The position numbers and the translations under genes were made by a program. The notes beneath the pieces are model-generated. The model was not told the DNA's origin. It worked only from the letters and a program-made list of their open reading frames with translations, and did not search any database. From an uncultured Lachnospiraceae bacterium (GTDB taxonomy: Bacteria; Bacillota; Clostridia; Lachnospirales; Lachnospiraceae), in NCBI GenBank assembly GCA_950097145.1, contig CATNCF010000022.1, forward strand, positions 1-48,463: a stretch of DNA of 48,463 bases. Direction: 5' to 3'. Below are positions 34,671-43,152 of the stretch, in pieces (position 1 is the first letter of the stretch; each line of letters opens with the position of its first letter).

Positions 34671-36599
34671 TTAATTTAAAATATTATTTGTATCACGGAT
34701 CACCTTTTGTACCTTATCGGCAATGTGACTAACCTTCTCCATAGATAATTGGATATGTTCACTATTTTCGGAAGTCTGCCTGGCTCCGCCAATTGCCTCC
34801 TCCACTGCCACTAAAAGTTCCCCGATGGTGGTATCAAATCTGTTGACTACCACATTGATTTCTTCTATCGCATTATGTATTTCTTCATCATTTTCCCTGG
34901 CGCTACCTACAGATTCCTTGGAACTGTCTGATAAACCCCGGATATTTGTAGCAACAACTGCAAACCCTCTGCCTGCCTCCCCTGCCCTGGCAGCTTCGAT
35001 GGCAGCATTTAAAGACAACAGATTAATCTTGCCTGCAATTTTCTCCACATCATGCGTCATAACATTATATTTATCCACACTTGCATTGATATTTCCCATA
35101 GAATCCAGAATATTCTGATTTAATTGTTTCAGATCATTCATATGTGCAGAAACATTCTGCATATCCTCGGAACTTTTAACACCCACATTGCGGATAGCAT
35201 CTGCCTGTTCCCTGACATTATTAATATTCTGAGATAGCTCGCCGAAAATTTCCATTAATTCATGGTTCATCGTAAGAACTTCTTCATTTACCTCAGATAC
35301 TTTCTGCCGCTCTTCACGTATCATTTTCATCATATATTCATAACAGTTTTCTTTCTCATTGATTCCTCTTGCAAGAGCAATTGCCATCTCCCTGCAAGAT
35401 TTATAACCACAGGCATGACAATCGAAATGACGCTCCATATCCGTATTTTTGCCTAAAGCTTTATAAGCCCGCTCAATATCCGCCTCTGTAATAACCTTAC
35501 TCTCCGTCTTTTTGGACTTATAGGTGCGCAGATAGTCTTCCAGCTTCAGAGTCTTATCAAACTGCTCATATTGCTTATCCACACCCTTTTTCGTGGTATG
35601 TGCCTTGCGCTGCTTTCTGCTGTAGCGCTCCACCTGATGCATAATATCATTCATCACAAACCGCTGGCAGTCCTTTCCCACTGCAGGACCTCCATTGCAT
35701 CCGTACTCGCAGTTTAATACATCAAATACAGCAGGCAGTGATTTTGGATTCTGCTGCAGGTAGATATCCAGTTCTTCATAGAGCCTCTGCGTACCTTCCG
35801 AAGTGGTAATCTCCATTTCAGGGGCATGGACCAGAAGATTCTTCATCAATCCGCCGGGTCTGGGGAAAATATTTCCCTCCCAACCCTGGCACCCGTCAAA
35901 TTCAAATTCACTGTACATCTTTTCCGTTGGGAAGGTAATTCCATTCTCACGGAAATAATCCTTCAAATGCTCCATAGTGACATTGTAATCAATCACACCT
36001 GTGTCCCGAAATTCATCAATCTTAGCAATACATGGAGATAAAGCTGCAATCTTCCCTCGAAATCCCAAAACCTTGCGGATATAAATGGCAATGCACATCA
36101 TGGGACTCTGTACAGGAGAAAGGTGCGGAATCAGTTCCGGCCTATGGTAAAGCACATAATTCACTACCGCCGCGCAAGGCTGTGAAATCACCTTTTTCTC
36201 TGGATGCTGCCGAAGATAGCGCAGATGCGCCCATGTACAGATATCTGCTCCATAGCCCACATCATAAATCTTAGCATTGCCATGATCACGAATCCAATAA
36301 AGCACATGGCGCCATTGCCCGTCAAAAGAAATCTTAATAGACGGCGCAACAATCACCGCAATCTGTTTTCCAGATTTTAAATCATCTAAAAAAGCGTCAA
36401 TGTCATCCTGAAATGACCTTGCCCCATGGGAACATGCTTTGATACAGGCGCCGCATCTGATGCATTTATCATCATTGATGAAAATTCTAAGCTGCCCTAT
36501 TTCGTCTAATTGCGCCACATTTGCCTCGCTTGCAGGACACGCCCTGACGCAGGCATTGCATCCTACACATTTTTCTTCACTCACTTTGATAATACTCAT
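34671..36599 (-). CDS. soluble fusion: ferredoxin + [FeFe]-hydrogenase-like + Fe-S + chemoreceptor signalling domain
   Basis: 642 residues. Domains in order: two [4Fe-4S] motifs ([12 protein letters not shown] at 11-22; [11 protein letters not shown] at 46-56); a hydrogenase large-subunit-like domain with Cys142 (SQPCAA), Cys190 ([11 protein letters not shown]) and Cys297/Cys301 (NCEYGCNGG) at the H-cluster ligand positions; a CxxC-x4-C Fe-S motif (CHACGYKSC, plus Cys419); and an MCP hairpin ([20 protein letters not shown]). No membrane helix. In catalytic enzymes the first motif is TSCCP; here the proton-relay Cys is Pro, so it is likelier a redox or H2 sensor than a working hydrogenase. Start at 36599 (AAGGTGGAG). 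Confidence 0.88.
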   Translation of the reverse strand: MSIIKVSEEKCVGCNACVRACPASEANVAQLDEIGQLRIFINDDKCIRCGACIKACSHGARSFQDDIDAFLDDLKSGKQIAVIVAPSIKISFDGQWRHVLYWIRDHGNAKIYDVGYGADICTWAHLRYLRQHPEKKVISQPCAAVVNYVLYHRPELIPHLSPVQSPMMCIAIYIRKVLGFRGKIAALSPCIAKIDEFRDTGVIDYNVTMEHLKDYFRENGITFPTEKMYSEFEFDGCQGWEGNIFPRPGGLMKNLLVHAPEMEITTSEGTQRLYEELDIYLQQNPKSLPAVFDVLNCEYGCNGGPAVGKDCQRFVMNDIMHQVERYSRKQRKAHTTKKGVDKQYEQFDKTLKLEDYLRTYKSKKTESKVITEADIERAYKALGKNTDMERHFDCHACGYKSCREMAIALARGINEKENCYEYMMKMIREERQKVSEVNEEVLTMNHELMEIFGELSQNINNVREQADAIRNVGVKSSEDMQNVSAHMNDLKQLNQNILDSMGNINASVDKYNVMTHDVEKIAGKINLLSLNAAIEAARAGEAGRGFAVVATNIRGLSDSSKESVGSARENDEEIHNAIEEINVVVNRFDTTIGELLVAVEEAIGGARQTSENSEHIQLSMEKVSHIADKVQKVIRDTNNILN

Positions 36600-36749
36600 C
36601 TGTAACTCCACCTTCCCCGCCTGATTTCCACAACTGTTCTTTTGTGCATTAATCATGTATTTTCCCTAAAACCATCAAGAAAATTATAAAATATTACCAT
36701 ATTTCTGTCAACCTACTTTTGTGGGAAACTTGGAAACCTTTCTGGAATT

Positions 36750-37172
36750 TTATGGAAGATTTGACGGTATCTGATCCTTATACTTCTCATAAAGCCCTTG
36801 AAGCTGCTGCATATCTTCCTGAGACACCTGTTCTCCCGCAAGGGCTTTCAGCCCTTCCATATCCCCCTTGACCGCCAAGTCTGCCGCCTGTTTTATGTTC
36901 TCTGGTGAAATATATTTTTCCGCAATTTCTGTAACCTGTTCCACATCCTCCTGATCCATATTTTCTATCATCTTTTCAACATCTACCTGCTGTCCCCCCA
37001 CTGTTATCTGACTGCCAAACTGCTCTGTCAGCAGCTTTTTGCCAATTTCTACTGCCGCCTTTGTTTTCACCTGCTCTACAATCACATGACGTCCTGCATA
37101 TAATATTCCTGCACTTATCGCCAACACCCCTGTCACAACCAGAAGCCCGATATGTTTTTTCCTTTTTCTCAT
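36750..37172 (-). CDS. hypothetical membrane-anchored protein
   Basis: 140 residues. One N-terminal signal/membrane helix (HIGLLVVTGVLAISAGILYA) followed by a helical, acidic, extracytoplasmic part (TKAAVEIGKKLLTEQFGSQI; EKMIENMDQEDVEQVTEIAE; EDMQQLQGLYEKYKDQIP). No Cys, no known motif. AGGAGG lies 11 nt before the ATG and is locked in a potential hairpin (37183-37241). Next to the 46-residue Cys-rich gene and likely in its operon. Confidence 0.7.
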   Translation of the reverse strand: MRKRKKHIGLLVVTGVLAISAGILYAGRHVIVEQVKTKAAVEIGKKLLTEQFGSQITVGGQQVDVEKMIENMDQEDVEQVTEIAEKYISPENIKQAADLAVKGDMEGLKALAGEQVSQEDMQQLQGLYEKYKDQIPSNLP

Positions 37173-37182
37173 AAAATCAAAT

Positions 37183-37241
37183 ACCTCCTGAGATCAATAT
37201 GATAATATATACATATGTATCGTACCATATTCTCAGGAGGT
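37183..37241 (-). promoter_or_regulatory. long-range hairpin that can mask the SD of the 140-residue protein gene
   Basis: ACCTCCTGAGA (37183-37193 on +) is a perfect 11-bp complement of TCTCAGGAGGT (37231-37241); inside, ATATG pairs with CATAT, and ATACATATGTAT is itself palindromic. In minus-strand RNA the 3' arm contains the AGGAGG SD, and the 5' arm an anti-SD. Looks like a translational switch. Confidence 0.6.
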
Positions 37242-37269
37242 GAATCTTATTTTTTCCTTAAATTTCAAT

Positions 37270-37410
37270 TCATTTTTCCTGGCAGGAACAATCGCCTGTA
37301 CAGCCGCTGCATCCGCCGCTGCATTTCCCTTTTTTCTTATCTCTGTACAAGCTGTATCCTGCAAGTCCGGCAATTCCCGCCACAATTACAAAAACCACAA
37401 ATGTTCCCAT
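37270..37410 (-). CDS. FeoB-associated Cys-rich membrane mini-protein
   Basis: 46 residues, found by translating the minus strand. One membrane helix (TFVVFVIVAGIAGLAGYSLY), a basic patch RDKKKGK, and a C-terminal metal-binding tail with five Cys (CSGGCSGCTGDCSCQEK). This is the layout of the FeoB-associated Cys-rich family normally encoded after ferrous-iron transporter genes, but no feoA/feoB is in this window. AAAGGA precedes the ATG by 8 nt. Driven by a promoter embedded in a perfect palindrome (37462-37503). Confidence 0.8.
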   Translation of the reverse strand: MGTFVVFVIVAGIAGLAGYSLYRDKKKGKCSGGCSGCTGDCSCQEK

Positions 37411-37461
37411 CAAAATCCATCCTTTCTCTTCTGCCAGACAAAATTAAGCAGAAATTTCCTA

Positions 37462-37503
37462 ACATTCTTTATTAGTTAGTATATACTAACTAATAAAGAA
37501 TGT
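37462..37503. promoter_or_regulatory. perfect 42-bp palindrome, probable operator
   Basis: Left arm ACATTCTTTATTAGTTAGTA plus T, right arm its exact complement, with no loop and no mismatch; centre between 37482 and 37483. The central part TTAGTTAGTATATACTAACT resembles operators of small winged-helix (MarR-like) regulators. It covers the whole spacer and -10 of the promoter below, so a bound dimer would block it. Confidence 0.8.
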
Positions 37504-37506
37504 CAA
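37478..37506 (-). promoter_or_regulatory. near-consensus sigma-A promoter inside the palindrome
   Basis: Minus strand TTGACA (37506-37501), exactly 17 bp, TATACT (37483-37478). Predicted start near 37471, ~60 nt before the Cys-rich mini-gene. Confidence 0.85.
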
Positions 37507-37538
37507 GTTCCATGTCATTAGGAATTCAAAACTTCTGT

Positions 37539-38960
37539 TTATACTTTCTCAAGTTCAAATCCAAAATAGTCCACTGCATTGTTGTAACAGATGCCCTTGA
37601 TTAAGGTAATAAGGTGTTCTCTGTCGTCTGCTGCTTCCCCATTCTGCACCCAGCCGCCAATCAGATTGCATAAAATCCGGCGGAAATACTCATGACGGGT
37701 ATAAGACAGGAAACTCCTGGAATCTGTCAGCATGCCGATAAAATTGCCCAAAAGCCCAAGATTTGCAAGAGACGTCATCTGTTCTTCCATGCCTTTTTTA
37801 TGATCATTAAACCACCAGGCGCTGCCCTGCTGAATTTTTCCTGCTGCTCCTGCTTCCTGAAAACATCCCATTAACGCTCCAATGGCTGCATTGTCCTGTG
37901 GATTCAAACTGTAAAGAATGGTTTTTGGCAGAGATTCCTTCTGGCTAAGGGCGTCCAGATAAGAACTCAGCTCCTCCATGGGCACCCTGTTATAAATTCC
38001 GTCAAACCCTGTATCAGCGCCCAATTTCCGGTACATTCTGGTATTATTGTTCCTGGTAACGCCAAAATGAAGCTGCATAGCCCAGTCCCGTTTGTGGTAT
38101 TCCTCTCCCAGCCACAGCATGGCCGCTGTCTTGAATTTCTGTTCCTGTTCTCTTGAAATTTTCTTCTTGTCAAGCCCTGCTGCAAAAATCTTCTCAATTT
38201 CGTCCTCTTTTGACATATTCCAGGGGACATATAACAGCCCATGATCACTGATTCTGCATCCCAGCTCACCAAAATCATCCATCCGCTTTGCCAATGCTGC
38301 TTTCCACGCGGTAAAATCTGTGATTTCCATCCCTGCCGCCTGCCCGAGCAGTTTGATATAGTCTGGAAAATCATTCTTCTCAATGGAAACGGCACGATCC
38401 GGACGAAATGTGGGAACCACCTTTATTTCCATGCTCTCATCCCTGGACAACATTTGATGCCAGCGCAGATCGTCTGCCGGATCATCTGTGGTACACACCA
38501 GTGTAACATGAAACGCACGCATAATCCCCCGGGCGCTCTTGTCTTCTTCCATCAGGCGCTTCCTGCTCAATTCCCATACTTCTTTTGCTGTATCCGCGCA
38601 GAGAACTCCCTCATAACCAAAAAGCCGCTTCAATTCCAGGTGGCTCCAGTGATACAGTGGATTTCCAACTGCTTTTTCAAGGGTCCCTGCCCACTGGCAG
38701 AATTTTTCGTAATCCGGGGCTTCCCCTGTGATATAAGCTTCCTCCACACCATTGCTCCGCATCTGCCTCCATTTATAATGATCTGCTGCAAGCCACACCC
38801 GGCTCATATTTTCAAACCTCTTATCTTCCGCAATCTCTCTGGGATTTATATGGCAGTGATAATCTAAAATTGGAAGCTGTTCGGCACAATCATGATATAA
38901 TTCCCGTGCCGTCTCTGTTTCAAGCAGAAAATTTTCATCCATAAAACTTGCTGTTCCCAT
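37539..38960 (-). CDS. uxaC: glucuronate/galacturonate isomerase
   Basis: 473 residues, standard length. LPILDYHCHINPREIAEDKR (metal-binding His-x-His), RMYRKLGADTGFDGI, KTILYSLNPQDNAAIGALMG and the C-terminal EYFRRILCNLIGGWVQNGEA are typical of the UxaC amidohydrolase family. Converts D-glucuronate to D-fructuronate (and galacturonate to tagaturonate). Last gene of the operon here. AAGGA lies upstream of the ATG at 38960. No terminator of note; the next element is the palindromic promoter. Confidence 0.95.
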   Translation of the reverse strand: MGTASFMDENFLLETETARELYHDCAEQLPILDYHCHINPREIAEDKRFENMSRVWLAADHYKWRQMRSNGVEEAYITGEAPDYEKFCQWAGTLEKAVGNPLYHWSHLELKRLFGYEGVLCADTAKEVWELSRKRLMEEDKSARGIMRAFHVTLVCTTDDPADDLRWHQMLSRDESMEIKVVPTFRPDRAVSIEKNDFPDYIKLLGQAAGMEITDFTAWKAALAKRMDDFGELGCRISDHGLLYVPWNMSKEDEIEKIFAAGLDKKKISREQEQKFKTAAMLWLGEEYHKRDWAMQLHFGVTRNNNTRMYRKLGADTGFDGIYNRVPMEELSSYLDALSQKESLPKTILYSLNPQDNAAIGALMGCFQEAGAAGKIQQGSAWWFNDHKKGMEEQMTSLANLGLLGNFIGMLTDSRSFLSYTRHEYFRRILCNLIGGWVQNGEAADDREHLITLIKGICYNNAVDYFGFELEKV

Positions 38961-38987
38961 GGCTGTATCCTTTCCTTATAAGTTCTG

Positions 38988-39836
38988 TCAGACGCCGGAA
39001 TAGGCGGAAAAACCGCCGTCAATGGGCAGCACCACCCCTGTGATAAACCCCGCCGCCTCCTCATTCAGCAGAAACAGCATACTTCCCAGAAGTTCTTCTG
39101 CCCTTCCAAAACGCTGCATAGGGGTTGCCGCCAGAATTTTCCCGGTGCGCTCCGTGGGGCTTCCGTCTTCCCGGTACAATAACCGTTCATTCTGTTTTGT
39201 AACGAAAAATCCCGGCGCAAGGGCATTCACCCGTATTCCCTCTCTGGCAAAATGCACCGCGAGCCACTGGGTAAAATTGCTCACTGCCGCTTTTGCCCCG
39301 CTGTATGCTGGGATTTTTGTCAAAGGCGTATAAGCGTTCATGGAAGAAATGTTTAAAATACTGCATCCCTCCCTTCCCACCATATCTCTGGAAAATTCCT
39401 GGGTTGGAAGCAGCGTGCCTATAAAATTTAAATTGAACACAAATTCTACGCCGCTCTGTCCCAAATCAAAAAACGTTTTCACATCTTCATCCAGATCTTC
39501 TGCTGAAAAGTATTCTTTATCCGTAGTTGCCAGGGGATGGTTCCCGCCTGCCCCGTTGATCAAGATATCGCATGGGCCTAAGTCTTTTAAAATCTTCTCA
39601 TGGGCCTCTTTGAGACTGTCTTTTTCCAATACATTTGCCTGATAGCCTTTGGCCTTCCCGCCCTCTGCTAAAATCTTTTCTGCCTGTTCTTCTGCCGTCT
39701 CTCTGTTCAAATCCAAAAGCGCCACACTGGCGCCGCATTCTGCAAGAGCCTGTGCCATAGAAGAACACAAAATCCCTCCGGCTCCAGTTACCACCGCCGC
39801 CTTACCGCTTAAATCCATTTGAAATGGTAATCTCAT
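38988..39836 (-). CDS. SDR-family D-fructuronate reductase / mannonate oxidoreductase-like
   Basis: 282 residues. Rossmann start [29 protein letters not shown], catalytic Ser in NISSMNAY and YSGAK (Tyr and Lys of the SDR triad), C-terminal [16 protein letters not shown]. Very like the SDR enzymes that replace UxuB in Firmicutes, and the position between uxuA and uxaC supports reduction of D-fructuronate to D-mannonate. Its ATG overlaps the uxuA stop by 4 bp (ATGA), so translation is coupled. Confidence 0.88.
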   Translation of the reverse strand: MRLPFQMDLSGKAAVVTGAGGILCSSMAQALAECGASVALLDLNRETAEEQAEKILAEGGKAKGYQANVLEKDSLKEAHEKILKDLGPCDILINGAGGNHPLATTDKEYFSAEDLDEDVKTFFDLGQSGVEFVFNLNFIGTLLPTQEFSRDMVGREGCSILNISSMNAYTPLTKIPAYSGAKAAVSNFTQWLAVHFAREGIRVNALAPGFFVTKQNERLLYREDGSPTERTGKILAATPMQRFGRAEELLGSMLFLLNEEAAGFITGVVLPIDGGFSAYSGV

Positions 39837-40897
39837 TTTCTATTCTCTCCTTTCTCAATGGCTTCCCAAAGCCCATTCAGATAAACTGCTCCCAGGGCGC
39901 GGTCATACAATCCATACCCCGGACGCCCTGTCTCTCCCCATATCATCCTTCCATGATCCGGGCGGATATAGCCTGAAAATCCATGATCATATAATGCCTT
40001 CATAATCTCATACATATCCAGGGAACCGCATTCCGACAAATGCGCCCGCTCCTCAAAACCGTTTTCCAGCACCTGTACATTCCGCATATGGACAAAATGA
40101 ATCCTGCCCATGGCCGCATATTTCTGTGCCATTTTTGCCACATCGTTCCGGCAGGAACAGCCCAGAGAACCGGTGCAGAGTGTAATTCCATTGTGAGGAT
40201 CATCTACCAGTTTTAAAAAACGATCCAGATTTTCTTCACAGGTAATAATTCTTGGCAAGCCAAAAATGCTCCAGCAGGGATCATCCTCATGGATTGCCAT
40301 ATTTACCTGGCATTGGGCTGCCACTGGAATAATGCGCTCCAGAAAATATTTCAGATTTCCCCACAAATCTTCCTCTGTCATTTTCTGATACTCTGAAACC
40401 ACTTGTTTTAATTCTTCTCTGGTATAGCTGGAATCCCATCCAGGAAGGGTCAAATCGCTGTCCGTTTCCAAAGGATTGACCTGATCCACTTGTTCCTGAT
40501 AATACACCAGGGAGGCAGATCCATCCTCCAGCACATGATCTAACTGGGTTCTGGTCCAGTCAAACACCGGCATAAAATTATAGCAAATACATTTTACGCC
40601 TGCCGCAGCCACCCTTCTTATATTTTCACAGTAATTTTCAATATAGCGTTCTCTTGACGGCTTGCCCAATTTAATATCTTCATGAACTGGAATGCTCTCC
40701 ACCACCTCAAAATGCAGCCCTGCGCTTTCAATCTGCTGTTTTAGCAAATCTATGGAGGATTTCTTCCATACCTCGCCTGGAGGAACGTCGTACACTGCCG
40801 TCACCACGGTATGCATTCCTGGTATCTGCCGGATATTTGCAAGGGTAACTTTGTCTTCCGCCCCATACCAGCGGAAGGATAATTTCATTCGTTCCAT
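39833..40897 (-). CDS. uxuA: mannonate dehydratase
   Basis: 354 residues. [92 protein letters not shown] and [13 protein letters not shown] are the family hallmarks, with the His and Cys ligands to the Mn/Fe site. Dehydrates D-mannonate to 2-keto-3-deoxygluconate. Second gene in the operon, 18 bp after the transporter. KdgK and KdgA for the next steps are not in the window. Confidence 0.97.
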   Translation of the reverse strand: MERMKLSFRWYGAEDKVTLANIRQIPGMHTVVTAVYDVPPGEVWKKSSIDLLKQQIESAGLHFEVVESIPVHEDIKLGKPSRERYIENYCENIRRVAAAGVKCICYNFMPVFDWTRTQLDHVLEDGSASLVYYQEQVDQVNPLETDSDLTLPGWDSSYTREELKQVVSEYQKMTEEDLWGNLKYFLERIIPVAAQCQVNMAIHEDDPCWSIFGLPRIITCEENLDRFLKLVDDPHNGITLCTGSLGCSCRNDVAKMAQKYAAMGRIHFVHMRNVQVLENGFEERAHLSECGSLDMYEIMKALYDHGFSGYIRPDHGRMIWGETGRPGYGLYDRALGAVYLNGLWEAIEKGENRK

Positions 40898-40915
40898 TTC
40901 CTGCCTCCTAACAAT

Positions 40916-42340
40916 TTAGTGTTCCGTCTGCTGCACGTCTGCTTTGACTTCCCGGCGCTGTGCAAGAATCTCTCCATTCTGTTCTACCACGCCCTTGCTC
41001 AAAGGATATGCAAATATAAGAATCAGCGCCACAATCACATAACAGATACCCGGAAAGATAGTGGCAATATTATAAATGCCTTCCCGGACGCGATCCGTCT
41101 GCACAACTCCAGGTTCCGACACATACCCAATTGTTGACAGTGCAAATCCGCTGACCCCTCCGGCCAAAGCCTGCCCGATTTTACGAGCAAAGGAATACAC
41201 CCCGTACACAGTGCCGTCCTCCCTGTTTCCAGTTTTTACTTCCTGGTAATCAATGACGTCGGTAATATACGCCCACACCACCATATTAAAATAATACATG
41301 CCAAAATTTCCAAAAAATGTAATCAGTACAAACACCCAAGGATTGCGAACTTTAAATAAAAACAACAATAAAAAAATAATTCCTGTAAACAGCATTCCCA
41401 CCGCCCCGGCTTCTTTCTTGCCGAATTTCTCTGTAATCTTTCCAGTAAATGCCGCCAGAATCAAAGACGTTGGAACACCTACAAATCCCATAATGGAAAG
41501 GGCTTTTGTATTTTTAAACCATTCTGCAAAAAGATAGTTGTTCATGGACTGGGCCATCAGGGAACTCAGCAGCAGGAAAATCGCTGCTCCGATAATGGCA
41601 AGCAGCGCACGGTTGGATACCAGGGCATGAACGGTCTCCCCCATCCCGGGCATTTTTCCAGTGTTCTTTTTTTCAATTTTCACGCGTTCTGTGGTTATCT
41701 TGTAGCACAGAAGATAACAAATGACTGCAAGCACTGCAAATATCCCTGCAATGATTGTAAAGTTCTGCGGATTCACTAACTGGTTTCCATTTTCATCCTT
41801 ATAATAGACCACCACAGGGGCTGCCATCATAATTACTACACTGGCAAAAGTAGCTCCCATGGAACGGAAGGTAGATAATTCCGCACGCTGGCGCGGATTG
41901 TCTGTGATGGCCGAAGCCATAGAACCATAGGGAATGTTGATTGCCGTATACAGGACAGACCCCCATAAAATATAAGTAATAAACATATAGAGAATCTTAA
42001 CGCTCATGGGCGCAGATGACAGCACGGACTGATACATCAGAAAGCTGACAAATGCCACCGGAACACAGATGCGTTTCAGCCAGGGACGGAATTTCCCATC
42101 TTTTGACGCTGGCAGGCGGTCTACAATCCGTCCCATTCCAATGTCGGTAAAAGCATCTACCACTCTGGCCACCAAAAACAAAATTCCTACCATTTTAGGA
42201 TCTATGCCCAGCACATTGGTATAAAATACCATTAAAAAAGAGCTTGCAAAAATAAAGGTAAAATCATTGCCAAAATCTCCAAACATATACCCCAGCTTAT
42301 CTCTCATGCCAAAGGGTCTTGCATTCTTCTCTGCATTCAT
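40916..42340 (-). CDS. GPH-family sugar:cation symporter (probable hexuronide/hexuronate transporter)
   Basis: 474 residues with about twelve membrane helices. RDKLGYMFGDFGNDFTFIFA is the usual GPH/MelB start, and DIGMGRIVDRLPASKDGKFR is the cytoplasmic loop motif; Asp residues in helices II/IV fit cation coupling. By context it imports glucuronides or hexuronates, as with UidB/UxuT-type carriers. GGAGGG before the ATG. First intact gene of the operon; upstream is a broken GH32-like gene that may have belonged to the same unit. Confidence 0.88.
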   Translation of the reverse strand: MNAEKNARPFGMRDKLGYMFGDFGNDFTFIFASSFLMVFYTNVLGIDPKMVGILFLVARVVDAFTDIGMGRIVDRLPASKDGKFRPWLKRICVPVAFVSFLMYQSVLSSAPMSVKILYMFITYILWGSVLYTAINIPYGSMASAITDNPRQRAELSTFRSMGATFASVVIMMAAPVVVYYKDENGNQLVNPQNFTIIAGIFAVLAVICYLLCYKITTERVKIEKKNTGKMPGMGETVHALVSNRALLAIIGAAIFLLLSSLMAQSMNNYLFAEWFKNTKALSIMGFVGVPTSLILAAFTGKITEKFGKKEAGAVGMLFTGIIFLLLFLFKVRNPWVFVLITFFGNFGMYYFNMVVWAYITDVIDYQEVKTGNREDGTVYGVYSFARKIGQALAGGVSGFALSTIGYVSEPGVVQTDRVREGIYNIATIFPGICYVIVALILIFAYPLSKGVVEQNGEILAQRREVKADVQQTEH

Positions 42341-42396
42341 AAAAATCCCTCCAAACAGTCACTCTATTTTTCTATTCTCTGCAGCTTTCATGGAAT

Positions 42397-42905
42397 TTAT
42401 TCCTGAATGGAGGATTTCCTTTCTTCTATGTTTTGCCTACGGTTCTGCGGATTGTTTGTGAATATTTTATCAAGTATTTGTTTTTGATAAGAAAATTCCT
42501 TCCAAAATTTATTACCGATGCGGCTCATCCTGTAATAAGTACGCAGTCCATCCGTGTAATTAGAATAAACAAGATAATATCAGCCGCCCATTCTGAACAG
42601 ATTCGGGCATTCATTCGCACCCTGGTTCATTCTAGGCGCATAAAGAGGAGGTCTATATTCCCATCGGGATAAATCATCTGACACGCATAAACCCACACAT
42701 CCACTTCTTTTCTCTGCAGCATTTTCATTGGCCGCTATGAGCATCCACCATTGCTGTTCTTTTTCATTTCAGAACACATGGGGTTCTCTTCAGTCAGACT
42801 TGCTGCGGTATATTTTCCCGTCCAGGCCAAACTTATCTCCGGAATATCCTTCCAATGCAGAAGGTCTTTGCTGACTGCGTGTCTCGCCCACTGTAAAACC
42901 GTCAC
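42397..42905 (-). pseudogene. degraded GH32/GH43-like glycoside hydrolase
   Basis: Two stretches of a GH32-like five-bladed propeller enzyme are legible in different frames. Near 42893: QWARHAVSKDLLHWKDIPE. Near 42720-42400: SGCVGLCVSDDLSRWEYRPP, LYAPRMNQGANECPNLFRMG, then an in-frame TGA at 42580-42582 exactly where the family has Trp (G-x-W-Y-Y), then YYLVYSNYTDGLRTYYRMS. Between the two parts a deletion and frameshift are evident, and the N- and C-termini are missing. Not functional. It precedes the hexuronate operon on the same strand. Confidence 0.75.
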
Positions 42906-43152
42906 CTACTTTTCCAATACACAGCGCACTGGAATCGAACGAATCAACTGTCCATGTGTCCGCCGGAGTAATATAAACTCTTATTTAAAAAGAATTTCAA
43001 AGTGATTTACGAAACAAACTCTAATAATCTAACAAGGAGCATTTATATTTATGGAAAAGAAAAACAGCGCATTGTAGCAGATCTTATAAATCGCTTTCTT
43101 TCAGTCCTTCATAAATTTGACCGACCTGATATTCCGCCAAAGGAACCCCTCC
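42906..43152. other. gap between the pseudogene and the P-type ATPase gene
   Basis: No gene supported. A plus-strand site AAGGAG near 43034 precedes an ATG at 43052 whose frame stops after eight codons. A 14-nt string ccgccggagtaata (42960-42973) is identical to the end of the palindromic element at 47 kb. Confidence 0.5.

Noticed and set aside
34671-36599. Calling the fusion a catalytic hydrogenase
   Set aside because: The first H-cluster motif has Pro where the proton-relay Cys should be, and the output domain is a chemoreceptor hairpin.
37215-37479. Two plus-strand frames of about 80 codons near the Cys-rich mini-gene
   Set aside because: They are antisense of the real 46-residue gene and cross the palindrome.
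42433-43005. Plus-strand frames in the pseudogene region
   Set aside because: Antisense of the GH32-like remnant; no ribosome sites or recognisable sequence.
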